Shown here in pieces: positions 59,789 to 64,000 of a stretch of DNA of 64,000 nt (position 1 is the first letter of the stretch; every line of letters starts with the position of its first letter). A model generated the notes under the pieces. The model saw only the letters and a list, made by a program, of their open reading frames with translations. It ran no database searches and was not told the origin of the DNA. Location of the stretch: positions 930,001 to 994,000 of the forward strand of contig NZ_SLVP01000001.1 in the NCBI RefSeq assembly GCF_004345425.1, written 5' to 3'. A program made the position numbers and the translations under genes. Source of the DNA: Paenibacillus sp. BK033. GTDB lineage: Bacteria > Bacillota > Bacilli > Paenibacillales > Paenibacillaceae.

Positions 59789-61346
59789 CGAACCGGAAAT
59801 CCGGCAGGGCTTAAAGCTTAAAGTCCATTGGGAGAAGCTGGGCCTTACGATTGCGGGGGAAGCGGGAAACGGCGCCGAAGCGATGGCGATGCTGGCGGAA
59901 AAGCCGTTCGATATCGTGATTACGGATATGAATATGCCGCTCATGAACGGCGTTTCCCTTCTCGAGGCTTGCGAGAAACGTTATCCGGAGCTTCGGCTGC
60001 TCGTCATTACAGGCTATGAGGATATTCAATACGCGAAAGCTGCCGTACGCCATCAAGCCCGGGATTTTATGCTTAAGCCGGTAGCCCGGGATGAATTAAG
60101 CGAGGCACTGACGCGGCTGCGCAAGGAGCTTGACGACGATCGGACCGAGAAGAACGAGGCTTCGGCTATGCAATGGCGATTGTCGCAATATTACAAAGAG
60201 ATGAAGGAGCAATACATCGTCCAGCTCGTCAAAGAGAATTTCGCCCATGAACGCGAACGGCTCGAGCGAGCCAAGCTGTTCCAGCTAGGTGAATGGGACG
60301 CTTGCCCAGTCCGATTCCTGACGGTCGGACTTCGGCCGCTTGCTTACAACGACAATCAGCCAGCCCAAGACCGGTCACCGGATCAGATGCATCTGCCGTT
60401 TGAGCTGGTCTGCCGCGAAAGCTTGAGCGCATACGGCGAATCCGCCAACATGTTCCGCGATTCAAGCTACCCGGGATTGGTCCATATCGTCTCTATCCTG
60501 GATGACAAAGAACTCGCGTTATTAACCGAATCGCTAAAGAGGAATATAACGGCTTACATCGGCATGGAGCCGTTCATTGGCATCGGTCATTCCGTAAGGA
60601 GCCTCAAACAATGGAGCGAAGGCTACATGTCCTCGCTGCTGACGTGGAATCTGGCCGACCGGGGAATGCAGGATTCGGCGCGAGGCGCGGCGGAAGGACA
60701 AGCTGCGCTGTCCGAGGATACGGTGAAAGTGCTGCGCAGCTTCGTCCAGCGAGGCGCAATCGCGTCCTTCGAGCGTACGTTAAGACGCGAGCTGGAAGAA
60801 GCGTTCCAGATCTCCCGGTCACGGTTCACAAAAGTGATCTTTCAGCTGTATCTCATGCTTGAAGCGCTTGCCCATGCTGCCCGTACCGCATTGGAAAGCG
60901 GCGAGCAGCTGTGGCTTCGTCCCGAGAAGGTACTGGGCCTTGACTCGGTGGCCAAAGCAAGCGGCTTCCTCATGCCGATCGCTATTCGCATAGCGGATCG
61001 CCATACGTCCGAGGAGCGGGGGGAGTCCTCGCTCATTGAAGCCGTAAGGCAATTTATCGACGAAAACTATATGATCGACTTGCATTTATCGATGATCGCC
61101 GAACGTTTCAACTATCACCCTTCGTACTTCTCCGAGCTGTTCAAGGCGAAGGCAGGCAAGACGTTCATTCAATACGTAACCGACGTTCGAATGAAGCAGG
61201 CCACCAGACTGCTGGAGGAGACGGAACTGAGTCTGTGGGACATTGCGGAGCTGACCGGATTCTCGAATGCCAGCTACTTCAGCTCCAAGTTCAAACGGGT
61301 ATATGGGCTGAGCCCTTCGGAGTATCGGCAGAAGCGACCTGAATAA
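59763..61346 (+). CDS. YesN-type AraC-family response regulator (cluster 3)
   Basis: 527 residues. Receiver with D8-D9, acceptor Asp55 in IVITDMNMP, and conserved Lys in FMLKPVA. AraC helix-turn-helix at about 425-525 (MIAERFNYHPSYFSELFKAKAGKTF; IAELTGFSNASYFSSKFKRVYG). ATG 59763 follows GGGAGGAG by 7 nt; ATG 59757 is 1 nt from it. Translationally coupled to the kinase. Expected activator of the transporter genes downstream. Confidence 0.92.
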   Translation: MYRVLIVDDEPEIRQGLKLKVHWEKLGLTIAGEAGNGAEAMAMLAEKPFDIVITDMNMPLMNGVSLLEACEKRYPELRLLVITGYEDIQYAKAAVRHQARDFMLKPVARDELSEALTRLRKELDDDRTEKNEASAMQWRLSQYYKEMKEQYIVQLVKENFAHERERLERAKLFQLGEWDACPVRFLTVGLRPLAYNDNQPAQDRSPDQMHLPFELVCRESLSAYGESANMFRDSSYPGLVHIVSILDDKELALLTESLKRNITAYIGMEPFIGIGHSVRSLKQWSEGYMSSLLTWNLADRGMQDSARGAAEGQAALSEDTVKVLRSFVQRGAIASFERTLRRELEEAFQISRSRFTKVIFQLYLMLEALAHAARTALESGEQLWLRPEKVLGLDSVAKASGFLMPIAIRIADRHTSEERGESSLIEAVRQFIDENYMIDLHLSMIAERFNYHPSYFSELFKAKAGKTFIQYVTDVRMKQATRLLEETELSLWDIAELTGFSNASYFSSKFKRVYGLSPSEYRQKRPE

Positions 61347-61448
61347 ATTGAAAACGAGATGCCGAAGAAATCGAATTCCGGTCATGCGCATGGGGCGGTA
61401 TGCTTAACCCATACCACAACCGCTTATGAGAAAAGGAGGCGCGATGCC

Positions 61449-62354
61449 ATGCGCAAGCCGCCGGGAGCTTCGGACAACCTGACCGCATATACCTTCTTGC
61501 TGCCTTGGCTGTTCGGCTTTTTTTGCCTGACGCTTGGTCCGATGCTAGGTTCCTTGTACCTGTCGATGACCAAATTCAATCTGCTTAGTCCGCCTGACTG
61601 GATCGGTCTCAGCAACTATGCCGCCATCTTTACCGAGGACAGCACGTTTACCAGATCGCTTACCGTTACGTTCACTTATGTCTTCCTGTCGGTGCCGCTG
61701 CGGCTGATCTTCGCCTTGCTTGTCGCCATGGCGCTGAACAAAGGCATTCGCGCGCTGGGCATCTACCGGACCGTTTATTATTTGCCCTCACTGCTGGGAG
61801 GCAGCGTCGCGATTGCGATCGTGTGGCGACAGCTGTTCGAAGGGACAGGGGTAGTCAATCAACTGCTCGCCCGCATCGGCATTGAGGGTCCGTCCTGGAT
61901 TTCCCATCCCGACTATGTCGTCTATACGATTGTGACGCTGTCCGTCTGGCAATTCGGATCGGCGATGGTTATCTTCCTGGCTGGACTCAAGCAAATACCT
62001 GCCGATTTGTACGAGGCTTCCCAGGTGGACGGAGCCGGTAAGCTGCGGCAATTTTTCCGGATTACGCTGCCGTTGCTGTCGCCGGTCATTTTCTTCAACC
62101 TGATCATGAGCATTATCAACTCCTTCCAGGCGTTTACGCCGGCCTTCATGATTGGAGACGGGCGTGGAGGACCGCTCGATGCGACGATGTTCTACACACT
62201 GTATCTGTATTTGAAAGGCTTCTCGTATTTCGATATGGGTTACGCCTCCGCGCTTGCCTGGATTATGCTTCTCATCATTGCCATCTTCACGGCCATCGTG
62301 TTCGTCACCTCGAAGTATTGGGTGTTCTACGGCGACGGCAAGGAAGGGAGGTAG
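61449..62354 (+). CDS. Sugar ABC transporter permease, MalF/UgpA-like (cluster 3)
   Basis: 301 residues, six predicted membrane segments, EAA loop YEASQVDGAGKLRQFFRITLP near 205. ATG 61449 follows AAGGAGG; an out-of-frame ATG at 61444 is ignored. First permease of the pair; no ATPase gene visible within the window. Confidence 0.92.
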   Translation: MRKPPGASDNLTAYTFLLPWLFGFFCLTLGPMLGSLYLSMTKFNLLSPPDWIGLSNYAAIFTEDSTFTRSLTVTFTYVFLSVPLRLIFALLVAMALNKGIRALGIYRTVYYLPSLLGGSVAIAIVWRQLFEGTGVVNQLLARIGIEGPSWISHPDYVVYTIVTLSVWQFGSAMVIFLAGLKQIPADLYEASQVDGAGKLRQFFRITLPLLSPVIFFNLIMSIINSFQAFTPAFMIGDGRGGPLDATMFYTLYLYLKGFSYFDMGYASALAWIMLLIIAIFTAIVFVTSKYWVFYGDGKEGR

Positions 62355-62360
62355 ACAAGC

Positions 62361-63200
62361 ATGACGATGCGGCATAACCTGTCTCGTCTCGCCAGACATC
62401 TCATCATCATCCTAATCGGCATAGGCATGCTCTATCCGGTGCTGTGGCTGGTCGCGAGCTCGTTCAAACCGAATACGATGATTTTCACGAACACAAGCCT
62501 CTGGCCGGCAGCATTCACGCTCGACAATTACGTCAACGGCTGGCGCGGACTCAATGGCGTATCCTTCAGCAAGTTCTTCATGAACTCGGCGCTCATCTCG
62601 GTTATGAGCGTGCTGGGCAATGTGCTCACCTGTTCGCTGGCGGCATTTGCCTTCGGACGACTTGAGTTCCGGATGAAAAAAGTATGGTTCGCCTTGATGC
62701 TCGTCACGATCATGCTGCCTTATCACGTGACGCTCGTACCGCAGTATATGATCTACAACGAGTTCCAGTGGATCAATACGTATTTCCCGCTGATCCTGCC
62801 TAAATGGCTGGCCCATGACTCGTTCTTCATCCTGCTCATGGTACAGTTCATCCGCGGCATCCCGCGCGAGCTCGACGAGAGCGCACGGATCGACGGCTGC
62901 AGCCAGCGGCAAATTTATTGGCGCATCATTCTGCCGCTCCTCGTACCCGCGCTCATTACGACGGCGATCTTTACGTTCATCTGGTCGTGGGACGATTTCT
63001 TCAGTCAAATGATTTACTTGAGCGATATCCGCCTGTTCACGGTACAGCTCGGCATCCGTTCCTTGTTCGATCCGTCCGGGCAATCCGATTGGGGGGCACT
63101 GCTGGCGATGTCGGCCTTGTCGCTCCTGCCGATCACGGCCATTTTCCTCCTGTTCCAGCGGTATTTCCTCGAGGGGATTGCGACGACCGGCTTAAAGTAA
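62361..63200 (+). CDS. Sugar ABC transporter permease, MalG/AraQ-like (cluster 3)
   Basis: 279 residues, six predicted segments, EAA loop LDESARIDGCSQRQIYWRIILP, ending EGIATTGLK. Starts 6 nt after the first permease's stop, with AAGGGAGGTAGACAAGC just upstream. Confidence 0.92.
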   Translation: MTMRHNLSRLARHLIIILIGIGMLYPVLWLVASSFKPNTMIFTNTSLWPAAFTLDNYVNGWRGLNGVSFSKFFMNSALISVMSVLGNVLTCSLAAFAFGRLEFRMKKVWFALMLVTIMLPYHVTLVPQYMIYNEFQWINTYFPLILPKWLAHDSFFILLMVQFIRGIPRELDESARIDGCSQRQIYWRIILPLLVPALITTAIFTFIWSWDDFFSQMIYLSDIRLFTVQLGIRSLFDPSGQSDWGALLAMSALSLLPITAIFLLFQRYFLEGIATTGLK

Positions 63201-63277
63201 GACCCACCTGAAAAAATCGATAACGAAGAGCCGAAGGACTCTCATTCTCGCGTAACGGGACTTCAGCTACGATAGAA

Positions 63278-63311
63278 TTGCAAGCGGTTAACACTAAAAC
63301 GTTCTTATAAT
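63278..63311 (+). promoter_or_regulatory. cre-/LacI-like site and -10 before binding protein 5
   Basis: TTGCAAGCGGTTAACA (63278-63293) matches 14 of 16 positions of the catabolite-responsive element consensus and also has LacI-type half-site symmetry. A perfect -10 TATAAT follows at 63306-63311, with no good -35. Placement suggests carbon-catabolite control over the binding-protein gene, separate from the operon promoter upstream. Confidence 0.55.
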
Positions 63312-63325
63312 GGGAGAGCAGCGAT

Positions 63326-64000
63326 ATGAAAAAATCGATGTTAGCATTGACGCTTACGGCGCTAATGACCGTAATGGCCGCTTGTTCGGGAACAAGCGGC
63401 GGACCTTCAGCAGGGGGAGAGTCGTCGAATAACGGTTCCTCCAATCAAGGGGTGACGAACACAAAGCAGCCGGCCGAGGGAGGGGAGGCATCAGACGATC
63501 AGGTCGAGCTTCGCGTCATGTGGTGGGGCGATCAAGCCCGTGCCGACCGGACGAACGAGGCGCTGAAAATCTTCATGGAGAAAAACCCCGATATTAAAGT
63601 TATTGGCGAATTTGCGCCAAGCTCCGGTTATTTCGATAAGCTTAACACGCAGCTGGCTTCCGGAACGGCACCGGATGTTTTCTTCCTTGGCGGGAATGTG
63701 GTCGACTATGCGAAAAAAGGCGTCCTGCTTGACCTCAGCCCATATATCGACAAGGAGCTCAACCTGAAGGATATGGACAAAGCAATGATTGAATACGGCA
63801 CGCTGGACGGCAAGCTGCAGCATATCTCGGCCGGCGCCAATGCGAGGGGCATTCTGATTAATACAACGATGTTCGAGAAAGCGGGCATTCCGGTTCCGCA
63901 GGACGGCTGGACGTGGGACGACTATGCGGCGATCAGCAAGCAGATCTCCGATAAACTCGGCAAAGGCTTTTACGGCACCTATAACTTCACCGTGGATGGC
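63326..64000 (+). CDS. Sugar ABC transporter substrate-binding lipoprotein (cluster 3, cut by window edge)
   Basis: First 225 residues are visible; the gene continues past the window. Lipobox VMAACSG (Cys about 20), Gly/Ser/Asn linker, then VELRVMWWGDQARADRTNEALKIF and further family-1 binding-fold text. Sits last in this cluster, after the permeases, the reverse of clusters 1 and 2. Start ATG follows GGGAGAGCAGCGAT. Confidence 0.9.
   Translation, partial: MKKSMLALTLTALMTVMAACSGTSGGPSAGGESSNNGSSNQGVTNTKQPAEGGEASDDQVELRVMWWGDQARADRTNEALKIFMEKNPDIKVIGEFAPSSGYFDKLNTQLASGTAPDVFFLGGNVVDYAKKGVLLDLSPYIDKELNLKDMDKAMIEYGTLDGKLQHISAGANARGILINTTMFEKAGIPVPQDGWTWDDYAAISKQISDKLGKGFYGTYNFTVDG

Overview
The window looks like chromosomal DNA of a spore-forming Gram-positive bacterium close to Paenibacillus. 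The signs are a small acid-soluble spore protein, strong AGGAGG ribosome sites with frequent GTG and TTG starts, a lipoteichoic-acid-synthase-type enzyme, and many YesM/YesN-style regulators beside sugar ABC importers that carry no ATPase of their own. The family and organism assignments come from reading the translated sequence, not from a search. I saw no rRNA, tRNA, CRISPR array or intact transposase gene.

Layout. 1-11.6 kb is housekeeping: the start of aconitase, a luciferase-like monooxygenase, enoyl reductase FabV, a spore protein, a phasin-like protein, an AarF/UbiB kinase, a beta-lactamase-fold hydrolase with a VOC dioxygenase, a HAD phosphatase, manganese pyrophosphatase, a GNAT acetyltransferase and an NlpC/P60 protein. 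11.7-15.8 kb is a MarR regulator plus a two-gene heterodimeric ABC exporter. The first exporter gene is scrambled: two adjacent internal blocks are each flipped in place, and flipping both back restores one full-length reading frame apart from about two codons. 16.2-19.2 kb holds small accessory genes (NUDIX, GNAT, HAD and unknowns). 19.3-21.5 kb is an FAD oxidoreductase followed by an ECF41-type sigma factor, with a promoter matching that sigma group's motif and 16-nt spacing.

21.7-39.5 kb holds two complete carbohydrate-import clusters. Cluster 1 is binding protein, two permeases, histidine kinase, response regulator and a second binding protein. Cluster 2 is binding protein, two permeases, a GH88 unsaturated glucuronyl hydrolase, a membrane-bound AraC regulator and a second binding protein. 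In both, the second binding protein is a diverged copy of the first and sits directly after the regulator, which suggests a dedicated ligand sensor. 39.5-54.3 kb is mixed core and accessory genes: holin-like protein, CuA-type cupredoxin, HepT-like protein, Cys-rich regulator, YtxG/YtxH-like pair, glutamate racemase, MarR with an MFS pump, M14 peptidase, a cysteine-free HesB-like protein, a Lon/PDZ membrane protease, LTA synthase, RNA methyltransferase and O-methyltransferase. 54.5-57.3 kb is a three-gene prepilin-like cassette without an assembly machine. 58-64 kb is a third import cluster in reversed order: kinase, regulator, two permeases, then a binding protein cut by the window end.

Non-coding structure is rich. 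There are a run of TTAACGATG palindromic units (2.03-2.23 kb), a 154-bp element with 14-bp perfect terminal inverted repeats (15.85 kb) and a partial relative at 6.1 kb, a 397-bp element with 13-bp perfect terminal repeats (57.35 kb), and a duplicated 3' end of the pyrophosphatase gene.
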